Shown piece by piece: positions 42,995 to 51,504 of a stretch of DNA of 64,000 bases. Each line of letters starts with the position of its first letter. Positions within the stretch are counted from its first letter, which is position 1. Both the position numbers and the translations under genes were made by a program. The DNA is from Prevotella sp. (GTDB lineage: Bacteria; Bacteroidota; Bacteroidia; Bacteroidales; Bacteroidaceae). Location: assembly GCA_024681875.1 (NCBI GenBank), contig JAILAA010000133.1, positions 11,264-75,263 on the forward strand, read 5' to 3'. The notes below the pieces were generated by a model, which made no database searches, was not told where the DNA came from, and was given only the letters and a program-made list of their open reading frames with translations.

Positions 42995-43576
42995 ATGCAA
43001 TACATGCAAAGGACACTAGGCAGAGCGCTGTTGTTGCTGGCTTTCCTCGCAGGAAGCCATCAGGCAGAGGCACAGATCTCGTTGAAGAACAATCTGCTGT
43101 ATGATGCCAGCTTGACTCCCAACATCGGCATGGAGGTGGGACTGGCACGCAAGTGGACGTTTGATGCCACATTTGGCCTCAACCCCTGGACGTTCAACGA
43201 CAACAAGAAGTGGCGTCACTGGCTTGTACAGCCGGAGGCGCGCTATTGGTTCTGCGAGAAGTTCAACGGCCACTTCGTTGGTCTCCATCTCATGGGTGGT
43301 GAGTTCAACGCTGGCGGAGTGAAGTTCCCATTCGGCATTGCCCCCTGCCTGCACCACAACCGCTATGAGGGATGGTATGCTGGTGGCGGCCTGGTCTATG
43401 GCTACCAATGGCCCGTCAGTCGTCACTTCAGCGTCGAGACCGTCATTGGTCTTGGCTACGACTACCTCAAGTACAAGAAGTTCCCCTGTGAGCATTGCGG
43501 CACACAGACGGGCGAAGGCCATTACAACTATATTGGCCCGACCAAGGTAGCCCTTAACATGATTTACAACCTCTAA
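42995..43576 (+). CDS. DUF3575 outer-membrane protein, first gene of fimbrial operon
   Basis: A 193-residue protein with a signal peptide (cut near AEAQ) and alternating beta-strands of an eight-strand barrel. The pattern ISLKNNLLYDASLTPNIGMEVGL, EARYWFCEKFNGHFVGLHLMGG and KFPFGIAPCLHHNRYEGWYAGGG fits DUF3575. Members of this family often open Bacteroidales Mfa/Fim fimbrial clusters with a DUF3868 partner. A role in fimbrial export or anchoring is inferred from context only. ATG codons at 42995 and 43004 are both possible starts. Confidence 0.82.
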   Translation: MQYMQRTLGRALLLLAFLAGSHQAEAQISLKNNLLYDASLTPNIGMEVGLARKWTFDATFGLNPWTFNDNKKWRHWLVQPEARYWFCEKFNGHFVGLHLMGGEFNAGGVKFPFGIAPCLHHNRYEGWYAGGGLVYGYQWPVSRHFSVETVIGLGYDYLKYKKFPCEHCGTQTGEGHYNYIGPTKVALNMIYNL

Positions 43577-43593
43577 CCCTTATATATGTAATA

Positions 43594-45084
43594 ATGTATA
43601 TGACTATCAAGTTACGCCATATCTTAGCAGGCCTGTTGATCGTGGCCTCGCAGTCGCTGAGCGCACAGACGCTGAGCGACGGCCAGACGGTTGTGAAGAA
43701 TGCACTGCTTACACCCCAGAGCGGACAGATGTTGCTCACGATGGACGTCTGTCTCGATGAGCTCAAGCTCAAGCACAACCAGTCGGTGGTGATGCATCCC
43801 GTACTCTATTCTCTCGACGGCACTCAGAAGGCAGCCTTTGATCCCATGGTCATCGACAGCCATGCCGAGTATGTGCTCTACGAGCGCGGCCTCTCGAATG
43901 TAGCCTACAGCAACGTTCCTCATGTCAGCCGTCGCAGCGGAAAGCCTCAGACTGAATATTATCGCAGCACCGTGCCCTACGAGTCATGGATGGACGGCTA
44001 CGAGCTGCGCCTCGAGGAGGATTTGTGCGCCTGCGGCGACCTGTCGCAGCTGCCTTATGTCACTTCCTTGCGTCGTGACCTGCCGCCTGATCCCTACACC
44101 CTCATTGCACTGACCAACCTCGAACCCACTCAGGACAAGGCTCCCTATGAGCTGCATGGATCGGCTTTCATCAACTTCGTGGTGAACAAGTGGGAGATGA
44201 AGCCCGACTATATGGACAACCGCCGCGAGCTGCGCAAGATTACCGATACACTCGATATCATGGTGGCCGACAAGAACATCACCGTCAAGGAGATCAAGAT
44301 TCACGGATGGGCATCGCCTGAGTCGCCATTCACCCACAACCGCATGCTGGCCACCAACCGTGCCAAGAGCCTCACCGAATGGCTGCGGAAGAACTATGAC
44401 CTCCCCGCTAGCGCCTTTGCTCCCGCCGAGGCCACGCCTGAGAACTGGATTGGCCTGCGCGAAGCAGTGGAGAACATGGACGGCACGCAGCTGGCCCACC
44501 GCGATGAGATCCACTCCATCATACGTGAGCTGCTGCTGAAGGAAGACCGTGAGATAGAGCGCACAGCTGATGCCACTGAGGCACGCATCAAGTCCAGCTA
44601 CCCGCAGGACTATCAGTACCTGCTCCGGACTGTCTATCCCTCGTTGCGCCGCTCCGACTACGAGATTACGTTCAACGTACGCACGTTCAACACCATCGAC
44701 GAGTGCTTGCAGATCTACCGCACCAAGCCCTATCAGCTCTCGCAGCATGAGCTTTGGCGCGTGGCACAGACCTTCGAGCCCTACTCCGACGAGTATAACC
44801 GAGCCCTGCAGACAGCACTCAACAACTATCCTGACGATGAGGCTGTCAACCTCAACCTGGCCAATGTCGCCATACAGCAGCGCGATCCGCTGAAGGCCGA
44901 GACACTGCTGCAGCGGGCAGGAAACAGCGGCGCTGCCGAGAATGCCCGTGCCGTCGTATGCATCCTTCGCGGACAGTATGACGAGGCTGCACGCCACCTC
45001 GACAACGCACAGCAGAAGGGCATAGATGTCAGCCGCAACCGTCAGGCCATACAGAAGATGCTTCCCTATAAGGACAGAAAATAA
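43594..45084 (+). CDS. DUF3868 protein with OmpA-like and TPR-like regions
   Basis: A 496-residue envelope protein with a signal peptide (ends SLSAQ). The N-terminal about 180 residues match DUF3868. An OmpA-type peptidoglycan-binding segment follows (IKIHGWASPESPFTHNRMLATNRAKSLTEWL, residues about 230-260). The C-terminal third is helical with TPR-like repeats (DEYNRALQTALNNYPDDEAV). The layout suggests a scaffold linking fimbrial assembly to the cell wall. It lies 17 nt after the DUF3575 gene and 42 nt before the major subunit gene. Confidence 0.82.
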   Translation: MYMTIKLRHILAGLLIVASQSLSAQTLSDGQTVVKNALLTPQSGQMLLTMDVCLDELKLKHNQSVVMHPVLYSLDGTQKAAFDPMVIDSHAEYVLYERGLSNVAYSNVPHVSRRSGKPQTEYYRSTVPYESWMDGYELRLEEDLCACGDLSQLPYVTSLRRDLPPDPYTLIALTNLEPTQDKAPYELHGSAFINFVVNKWEMKPDYMDNRRELRKITDTLDIMVADKNITVKEIKIHGWASPESPFTHNRMLATNRAKSLTEWLRKNYDLPASAFAPAEATPENWIGLREAVENMDGTQLAHRDEIHSIIRELLLKEDREIERTADATEARIKSSYPQDYQYLLRTVYPSLRRSDYEITFNVRTFNTIDECLQIYRTKPYQLSQHELWRVAQTFEPYSDEYNRALQTALNNYPDDEAVNLNLANVAIQQRDPLKAETLLQRAGNSGAAENARAVVCILRGQYDEAARHLDNAQQKGIDVSRNRQAIQKMLPYKDRK

Positions 45085-45126
45085 TCAAATTATTCTTTAA
45101 CATTTTAATCTCTTTATTAATCATTT

Positions 45127-46998
45127 ATGAAAAAGTTTAGTCTTTTCGCTCTCGCTGCAGCTGGACTGCTGCTCGGAGCCTGCTCGTCGGACGATAGTAT
45201 CGACAGCAAAGTGAATGGCGGAGAATTCACCGATGGCGCTTTTATCGGCATTTCTCTGCAATTGCCCTCTACTGCTACGGCTACCCGTGCCAATGAGGAC
45301 TTTGACGACGGTGAAGAAGATGAGTTCGCCGTTAAGAATGCCACGCTCTATCTCTTCCAGGGTGCGTCTGAGGCCGGTGCCAAGTATATGGCTCATTATA
45401 CTATTGGCACGACCTTCCAGGATGATCCAGCTAAAAACATCACCAATTCTTATTGCGAGGCAACTCTTATCGAAAATGAGGTAGCTGACAAAATTAAGAA
45501 TGCAGCTAATAACGTCTATGCTTACGTTATCGTGAACCACAATGGTGTGATTCCTGCCATGGACGAGAATGTGACATTCGCCGATTTCTGCAAATGGGAG
45601 TTCAATGTGATCGGAGCCGATATCGCTGCCAAGAAGAACATTGGTGAAGGTGGTCTGCTCATGACCAGTTCGCCCATCTGTGATACCAAGGGCGGATCTG
45701 TAGCTGCTCCCACGGATGCTGCTAATTACAAGACTCTCATCCCTGTTGACAAGACCAAGATTTTCTCCACTGCTGAGGCTGCAAAGGCTGCTCCTGCAGC
45801 TTGTATCTATGTAGAGCGTGCTGCTGTGAAGATCACTGTCGGAACTAAGCTCGAGAATCCAACATTCGGAGAGGGTGATGATGCAGTCGCTGTTACATTC
45901 AATGGTTGGCAGATCATCAACTATGAGCCTACATACTACAACACCCGTCAAGTGGATCCTGTGTGGGGTAACTGGGCTTCGGACGCTCTGGTTGCTGATT
46001 TCCCACTGTTTAAAACCGCTAACGCTTATCGCTTCGTTTCTGGTACTGAATTCGGACCTCAGATTCCCGGTACTGGCGACCATACCACTGGCTTCCGTAC
46101 CTATTTTGCCAAGGACGTCCAGTACGATAAAGACGCTACGCTTCTGAGACCTCAGGCTGACATTAATGGTACATGGATTGGAATGGGAGAGCATGGCTAT
46201 ACCACGGAAAATACCTTCGATGTGGCTCGTATGGATTGGCCTAACACCACGCAGGTGGCTCTGAAAGCCTCTTTCGGCAATGGTAGTTTCTACACCCTCA
46301 ATGGTGGTGATGTTATGTACAAAGAGGCAGACATCAAGACTCTGTTGGCTACTAGCATCTTTAACCTTCCTACTGTGACCAACCTGATGAATACAGCTGT
46401 TCAGGAAGTGGCTGTTGCTGATCCTACCACAACTGCTCCGAAGCCTAGCTATACAGGAAAGATTGTTGTGAATTTCGACACTCCTACTGCATCGAAGGAT
46501 GGCGTGACCTATACCGCAGAGTTTAAGATCTCATCTGCTGACGGTGGTACCCTGACCGAGACTGCCGTATCTGCTGCTACGACGACCGCCCTCAATAATG
46601 CTATCGCTGCTGCATATCCTTCCTTCGTCATCAGCTTCCACAAGGATGGTGTTGCTTACTATAATGTGCGCATCAAGCACTTCGGTGACTATGAGACTCC
46701 TTGGAGCTCCACGAAACCCTTTGCTACTGTCGTTCCTGGTATCACCATTCCTCAGATCTACGGTTATACGAATAATGCGGATGAGCAGCTGCTTGCCAAC
46801 AAGCGCTTCCTCGGTCGCTATGGCGTAGTTCGCGACAACTGGTACAAGCTGGAGGTTACTGGTGTCAAGCATATTGGTACTGCAGAGCCTGTCGATGTGA
46901 CAAAGCAGGACATTCCTGACGATGAGATTGAGAACTATATCTCCATCCACGTCCACATCCTGCCGTGGGTGCTCCGCAACCAGGATGTTGTGCTCTAA
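45127..46998 (+). CDS. Mfa1/FimA-like major fimbrial subunit (type V pilin)
   Basis: A 623-residue precursor. Lipobox LLGACSSD (Cys19) marks export as a lipoprotein. Arg54 in TATRAN is a likely site for trypsin-like maturation, which in type V pili frees a groove for donor-strand exchange. The C-terminus (IHVHILPWVLRNQDVVL) is the likely donor strand. The sequence is Ala-, Thr- and Gly-rich, and codons are enriched for GCT and ACT compared with neighbours, as expected for a highly expressed structural protein. It should form the shaft of the appendage. A hairpin after the gene may lower expression of the downstream genes. Confidence 0.85.
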   Translation: MKKFSLFALAAAGLLLGACSSDDSIDSKVNGGEFTDGAFIGISLQLPSTATATRANEDFDDGEEDEFAVKNATLYLFQGASEAGAKYMAHYTIGTTFQDDPAKNITNSYCEATLIENEVADKIKNAANNVYAYVIVNHNGVIPAMDENVTFADFCKWEFNVIGADIAAKKNIGEGGLLMTSSPICDTKGGSVAAPTDAANYKTLIPVDKTKIFSTAEAAKAAPAACIYVERAAVKITVGTKLENPTFGEGDDAVAVTFNGWQIINYEPTYYNTRQVDPVWGNWASDALVADFPLFKTANAYRFVSGTEFGPQIPGTGDHTTGFRTYFAKDVQYDKDATLLRPQADINGTWIGMGEHGYTTENTFDVARMDWPNTTQVALKASFGNGSFYTLNGGDVMYKEADIKTLLATSIFNLPTVTNLMNTAVQEVAVADPTTTAPKPSYTGKIVVNFDTPTASKDGVTYTAEFKISSADGGTLTETAVSAATTTALNNAIAAAYPSFVISFHKDGVAYYNVRIKHFGDYETPWSSTKPFATVVPGITIPQIYGYTNNADEQLLANKRFLGRYGVVRDNWYKLEVTGVKHIGTAEPVDVTKQDIPDDEIENYISIHVHILPWVLRNQDVVL

Positions 46999-47021
46999 TA
47001 GCAGATTTGTACTCTAATCAT

Positions 47022-47044
47022 GGCTGGCGGAATGGCCGCCGGCC
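47022..47044 (+). terminator. Hairpin between major subunit and anchor genes (possible attenuator)
   Basis: GGCTGGCGG (47022-47030), loop AATGG, CCGCCGGCC (47036-47044), one G-U pair. There is no strong U-run after it, so partial termination or protection of the upstream mRNA end is more likely than full stop. Confidence 0.5.
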
Positions 47045-47074
47045 TTATAAAAAAGAATTCAATAATTTGTAACA

Positions 47075-48238
47075 GTGAAACAGATGCAGTTCATACATAA
47101 AACGATCGTGGCTTTAGTAGCCAGCACCGGGCTGGGAGCCTGCTCCCTGATGACCGACAGTCTCGACGACTGTCCACAGGGACTCAGTGTGGAGTTTGTA
47201 TACGACTACAACGTGGAAAGAGCAAACATGTTCAACGACCACGTCGGAAGTGTCACGCTCTATGTCTACGACCAAGCCGGACAGCTGGTGCGTACGCAGA
47301 CAGAGGACAACACATCCTCTGCCCAGCCCCTGCGCAATCCCAACTACCGCATGACCGTCGATGGACTGCAACCTGGCGAATATCGGCTACTGGCGCTGGC
47401 CAACCAGCGTCGGTATGCCGACATCAGCCAGCTATCCGGCGTACGCTACGTGCGCGACGGACAGACTGGTGCGATGAACAATCTTAATGTCACACTGGCC
47501 AGCGTGCCCGGCTCGCAGGCCGCCACACTCATCAAGCAACAGCTGGATACCCTCTGGCATGGTACGCTGCGCTCAGCACAGTACACCCAGAACCCTGTGA
47601 CACGCGTCGACGACCCTGTGCTCGTCAATGCGCAGACGGTTACCGTTCGCGAACATGAGCTTACCAGCTGTGTCGTCAGCCTCGTGCGCGACACTAAGCG
47701 ACTCCACATCTCACTCCGTCAGGCCGATGATCCTGCTCACTGCGATATCGCTGACTACGAGATCTTTATCACCGACCAGAACGGAAAGATACTCTGGGAC
47801 AACAACGTCGACACCGATGGTACTCCTCAGCTGACCTATCGGCCATTCGACGAATGGAACACATACTACAGCTCTGTCACTGCACAGAGCTACGACAGCC
47901 GCCCCGCCAGCGATGAAGGACTGGAGGAGACGGCACATGCCGACCTCGACTTCAACCGCCTCATGCTGCGACAGGGCAACAGCACCGTCGCTCCCGCCAT
48001 GCTCTATATCAACTATAGGCCCGACGGACATCAGGTGGCTGCTATTAACCTGCCCGAGATCCTGCAGCAGGGACGAGGTGCTTTCGAGCGTTTTGTCTAC
48101 CGTCCGCAGGAGTTCCTCGACAGAGCCTACGACTATCGCCTCGACTTTATCCTTATTGGCGAGAAATGGAGCTTCATTACCCTTGGCATACATTCACTGC
48201 CTTGGACATTGCGCATCCAGAATGTAGAGCTCAACTAA
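47075..48238 (+). CDS. FimB/Mfa2-like fimbrial anchor subunit
   Basis: A 387-residue predicted lipoprotein (GLGACSLMTD). The mature start SLDDCPQGLSVEFVYDYN is characteristic of the FimB/Mfa2 family, and VDGLQPGEYRLLALANQ is typical of the N-terminal sandwich. The C-terminus GIHSLPWTLRIQNVELN resembles that of the major subunit. Mfa2 caps and anchors the pilus to the outer membrane and limits length. It lacks the TRA cleavage motif found in the other subunits, in agreement with an anchor role. The start may be GTG at 47075 or ATG at 47084. Confidence 0.85.
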   Translation: MKQMQFIHKTIVALVASTGLGACSLMTDSLDDCPQGLSVEFVYDYNVERANMFNDHVGSVTLYVYDQAGQLVRTQTEDNTSSAQPLRNPNYRMTVDGLQPGEYRLLALANQRRYADISQLSGVRYVRDGQTGAMNNLNVTLASVPGSQAATLIKQQLDTLWHGTLRSAQYTQNPVTRVDDPVLVNAQTVTVREHELTSCVVSLVRDTKRLHISLRQADDPAHCDIADYEIFITDQNGKILWDNNVDTDGTPQLTYRPFDEWNTYYSSVTAQSYDSRPASDEGLEETAHADLDFNRLMLRQGNSTVAPAMLYINYRPDGHQVAAINLPEILQQGRGAFERFVYRPQEFLDRAYDYRLDFILIGEKWSFITLGIHSLPWTLRIQNVELN

Positions 48239-48265
48239 TTATCATTTACAGACGACAATAACAGC

Positions 48266-49948
48266 ATGAAACTGCTACAGCATATTATAATCCCTTTGGC
48301 CTTGTCCAGCATCGTCGCTTGCCAGGACTATGATGCCGAACACTACATCCAACAGAATGTGGTGGGCGACAGCATCTATGTGCAGCTGACGTTGGACATC
48401 GCAAATAGTGCCACTACCAGGGCAGGCGAAAGACCCAATGGTGGTGAAGAGGGAGACGGATGGGAATATGGTTTAAAGTATGAGAACCAACTGCACAACT
48501 TTACCGTTTTTGTGCTTGGTTATGGTGCTGATATCAACGCTGACGCTAGCACACGGTTTGTTGGTAGTCGCTACTTCAGTGAGGAAGAGATTGGCGACTC
48601 TATACCAGGGAAACAAATACAACCAAAGGAATACGATGTTATTAAGGATGTGCTTTCCTACGATTTCACGATTCCCATCATCCGTGAGCGACAGGATCGC
48701 ATGCCCAACCCGAATACTTTTCGCTTCTATGTGGTGGCCAATAGTGGCGACCTTACTACAACATGCCAGACCGTGGGTGACTTGCGTGCTGCAAAGCCTT
48801 TGAAAACTTGGACTGCTGCCACCACCGACTCTCCTACGCCAAGTTACTTTGTCATGAGTAATGAGAATGACAAATACTATGCTTCTGGCGCTGGATCTTC
48901 CATCGATCCTGTTCGCCTGCATGTTACCATTGAACGACTGGCAGCGCGCATTGACTATGTCCCGACCGGAGCTGAGATTACTGCTGACGGACTGCGTTAT
49001 CCCATCGCTGCTCCTCCTATTCAGGTAGTTTCTGCACCTACGCGCGCTGACGATGACACTCCATTGGCATATCTCTATGTCGACCGCATGGCGATTCTCA
49101 ATGGTAGCCAGCAGCCTACCTATTTTATCAAGCGCGTGGCAGACGCTATTAATAGTACCGATATTTCCTATCTAGGCGACGAAACCCCAACTCCTCGTGG
49201 TGTCGCTACAAATTACGTCATTGACCCTTATTCAGCACAGAAGACAGAGACAAACCGCACCAATGTCACATTCCTGAACACACTTTTTGGTGCAAGCCAA
49301 ATCAGCAATGCTGCTACACTCATCGCCTCCGATGCAGCTAAGCTGCCAACCGTAGCCGATACGAAATCTCCCATTATCCTGGGCTATGTCAACGAGAATA
49401 CCTTCGATAAAGCGATGGCTTGGTCGGAATACACCACAGGTGTCATTATGCAATGTCGCTATTTCCCTGTGGTCAACTTTTTCACTGATTATGACCCCAC
49501 AATTGACGGAACTACACTAGAGGTGTCTGATGGTTTAACAGCATATCTTGATGGCCTGACACCTGGTAATTATAGACTTGGCGATGACTTTTGGATGGTT
49601 GAGCCCAATCAGAAATATATCGACGAAGCTGATCGCCTTTACTTTAGCAATGAAGAAGATGCTGTTGCCTTTGCTACTAACACACCGCAATATCGTTTCG
49701 GTAAGGTCGTGAAGTATACTGGTGGTGTGTGCTATTATGTAACCTATATGCGTCACTCCAACAAGGTGGAGGTCATCCACAATACAATGGAATTTGGCAT
49801 TGTCCGCAACAATATCTATCGTATAAGACTCAATCCTACCACGGGTCCTGGTACACCTACTGTCGACTATCGCCATCCAGAGGAATTGAAGGCTCGTATC
49901 TATGTAAAGAAATGGCTCGCTGTTGAGCATCCTATCATATATGTATAA
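48266..49948 (+). CDS. Accessory fimbrial subunit (Mfa-like)
   Basis: A 560-residue predicted lipoprotein (SSIVACQDYD, Cys19). The possible maturation Arg52 lies in ATTRAG, at the same distance from the N-terminus as in the major subunit. A C-terminal segment MEFGIVRNNIYRIRLNPTTG followed by LKARIYVKKWLAVEHPIIYV is typical of FimA-type proteins. It could form the adaptor between shaft and tip, like Mfa3 or Mfa4 of Porphyromonas. The gene follows the anchor gene by 27 nt. Confidence 0.75.
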   Translation: MKLLQHIIIPLALSSIVACQDYDAEHYIQQNVVGDSIYVQLTLDIANSATTRAGERPNGGEEGDGWEYGLKYENQLHNFTVFVLGYGADINADASTRFVGSRYFSEEEIGDSIPGKQIQPKEYDVIKDVLSYDFTIPIIRERQDRMPNPNTFRFYVVANSGDLTTTCQTVGDLRAAKPLKTWTAATTDSPTPSYFVMSNENDKYYASGAGSSIDPVRLHVTIERLAARIDYVPTGAEITADGLRYPIAAPPIQVVSAPTRADDDTPLAYLYVDRMAILNGSQQPTYFIKRVADAINSTDISYLGDETPTPRGVATNYVIDPYSAQKTETNRTNVTFLNTLFGASQISNAATLIASDAAKLPTVADTKSPIILGYVNENTFDKAMAWSEYTTGVIMQCRYFPVVNFFTDYDPTIDGTTLEVSDGLTAYLDGLTPGNYRLGDDFWMVEPNQKYIDEADRLYFSNEEDAVAFATNTPQYRFGKVVKYTGGVCYYVTYMRHSNKVEVIHNTMEFGIVRNNIYRIRLNPTTGPGTPTVDYRHPEELKARIYVKKWLAVEHPIIYV

Positions 49949-49954
49949 AAAAGT

Positions 49955-51502
49955 ATGAAGAAGAATATCACAATATGTTGTCTCCTTGCGCTCGCCACTG
50001 TTTTGGGGCTGGGCGCATGTAGCAGTGACGACGTAGACCAGATTCCTGCCGGTATGGGGCAGGTGCAGGTGAGACTCACCGCACGCTATAATGGAGCTAC
50101 ACGTGCCACGGGCGACTGGCTCGATCCCACCGACACCAAGGAAAAGATCCACGAATACTGGGTGGCCTTCGTCAACAGCAGCAATGTCGTTGAAGAACTA
50201 GTGCATGGCGATGCCCTGGGTGCTGAGGAGCATACCTTCCTCTTTATACTGCCCCCAGGTAATTATACTGCATATGCCTTTGCCAACCTGCCCGAAGGTA
50301 CTCCCGAAACAGGAGAAAGTCCTGCAGTACCAGGCACTCCATTTTCTTCATTAGGTATAGTCAAAGGCTCAGCCATGCCCGACCTGACCAACGTAAAGCT
50401 AGCCACCACGAATGGATGGACAAAAAACATTCCCATGTCGAGCCATACCGGTGGACAGCCCATCACCGTTATCGAGGCTGAGAACCAGTCGTTTGAGATA
50501 GAGCTTATCCGAACGATGGCTAAGCTCGAGCTTAACTTCATCAACAACTCGCAGCAGCAGATGGATGTACTGGGCTATGAGATTTTCCCCTTGACTAAGA
50601 CCAACGTAAGTTTGCTTGAGCCCGCCAACCCTGAATCTATTCTCAAAGGCGATTCTATTTCTTACAAAGTGGAGTTCCCCACGGGGAGTCCACTTGTCTT
50701 GCCTGCCAAGAGTACTGAGGTAGGAGCAGAGCCTGCTACTCAGACCACATATCTCTATGTCAATGAGACCAACGCTACGGCTACTTCTACCAAAAATCAG
50801 TATTCCATCCGTATTTTTGTTCAACGCCACAGGGTCGACAATACAACCAATCCTCCTTCCACTATTGATGTAGAAGAAATGCGCTATGGCTTTACTGTGA
50901 ACAGCAAGACTCAAGGCGATGCTTGGAAAACTGGCGAAACCTATGGCTTTGACTATATCCGCCGTAATGACTGGATCAAGCTCCCCATTATGTTCACCGA
51001 CTGGACATTCCGCATTGAGGCATTGCCCTTCCCGCCCATCGCAGGTTTCCAGTCGCGTGTGCTCTCGGCCGATGCCTTGAGTATCACCTTCAGTTCGGGT
51101 GGATATATCTTCCTGCGTCCCATGTTCCGCAACAACCATGACCCCGAAGGTGTCTGGCGCGGTTTTGACGACGGGGATGTTACCTTCAAACTTCCTGGTG
51201 AGCCTTATATAGTAAATGGTACAGCAGCTCAGGAACAGGTAATTACCGACGAAAATGTGTATGGTTGGACAACTCCGGCTACTGGTGTGGCTGAGTCTAT
51301 CGACCCAACAACAGGTACGGGTGTTATCCTTACGGGCGATCTTGCTATCTTTGAGCAGCGTTTCGTGCAGCTTCCTTCGGGTGACATCGTGGGTAAGCTG
51401 ACCAACAACAAGATAAAGGGTATGGTCACGGTTACCATCAAGCTTCAGCTTGAAGGTTTCGACTACCAGTTCAACTATAACATCTACGAGGACAATTTAT
51501 AA
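49955..51502 (+). CDS. Accessory fimbrial subunit with extra C-terminal domain
   Basis: A 515-residue predicted lipoprotein (GLGACSSDDVD, Cys22) with a possible maturation Arg50 in GATRATG. The N-terminal domain is fimbrillin-like (FLFILPPGNYTAYAFANLPEG). The segment IMFTDWTFRIEALPFPP, where other subunits end, is followed here by about 150 more residues. This suggests a tip-proximal subunit that cannot be followed by another one in the usual way. It lies 6 nt after the previous gene and 2 nt before the giant gene, so the three are translated together. Confidence 0.72.
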   Translation: MKKNITICCLLALATVLGLGACSSDDVDQIPAGMGQVQVRLTARYNGATRATGDWLDPTDTKEKIHEYWVAFVNSSNVVEELVHGDALGAEEHTFLFILPPGNYTAYAFANLPEGTPETGESPAVPGTPFSSLGIVKGSAMPDLTNVKLATTNGWTKNIPMSSHTGGQPITVIEAENQSFEIELIRTMAKLELNFINNSQQQMDVLGYEIFPLTKTNVSLLEPANPESILKGDSISYKVEFPTGSPLVLPAKSTEVGAEPATQTTYLYVNETNATATSTKNQYSIRIFVQRHRVDNTTNPPSTIDVEEMRYGFTVNSKTQGDAWKTGETYGFDYIRRNDWIKLPIMFTDWTFRIEALPFPPIAGFQSRVLSADALSITFSSGGYIFLRPMFRNNHDPEGVWRGFDDGDVTFKLPGEPYIVNGTAAQEQVITDENVYGWTTPATGVAESIDPTTGTGVILTGDLAIFEQRFVQLPSGDIVGKLTNNKIKGMVTVTIKLQLEGFDYQFNYNIYEDNL

Positions 51503-51504
51503 GC

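Noticed and set aside
45121..46194. 357-codon minus-strand frame opposite the major fimbrial subunit
   Set aside because: Shadow frame; the plus strand has a lipobox, a cleavage motif and family ends.
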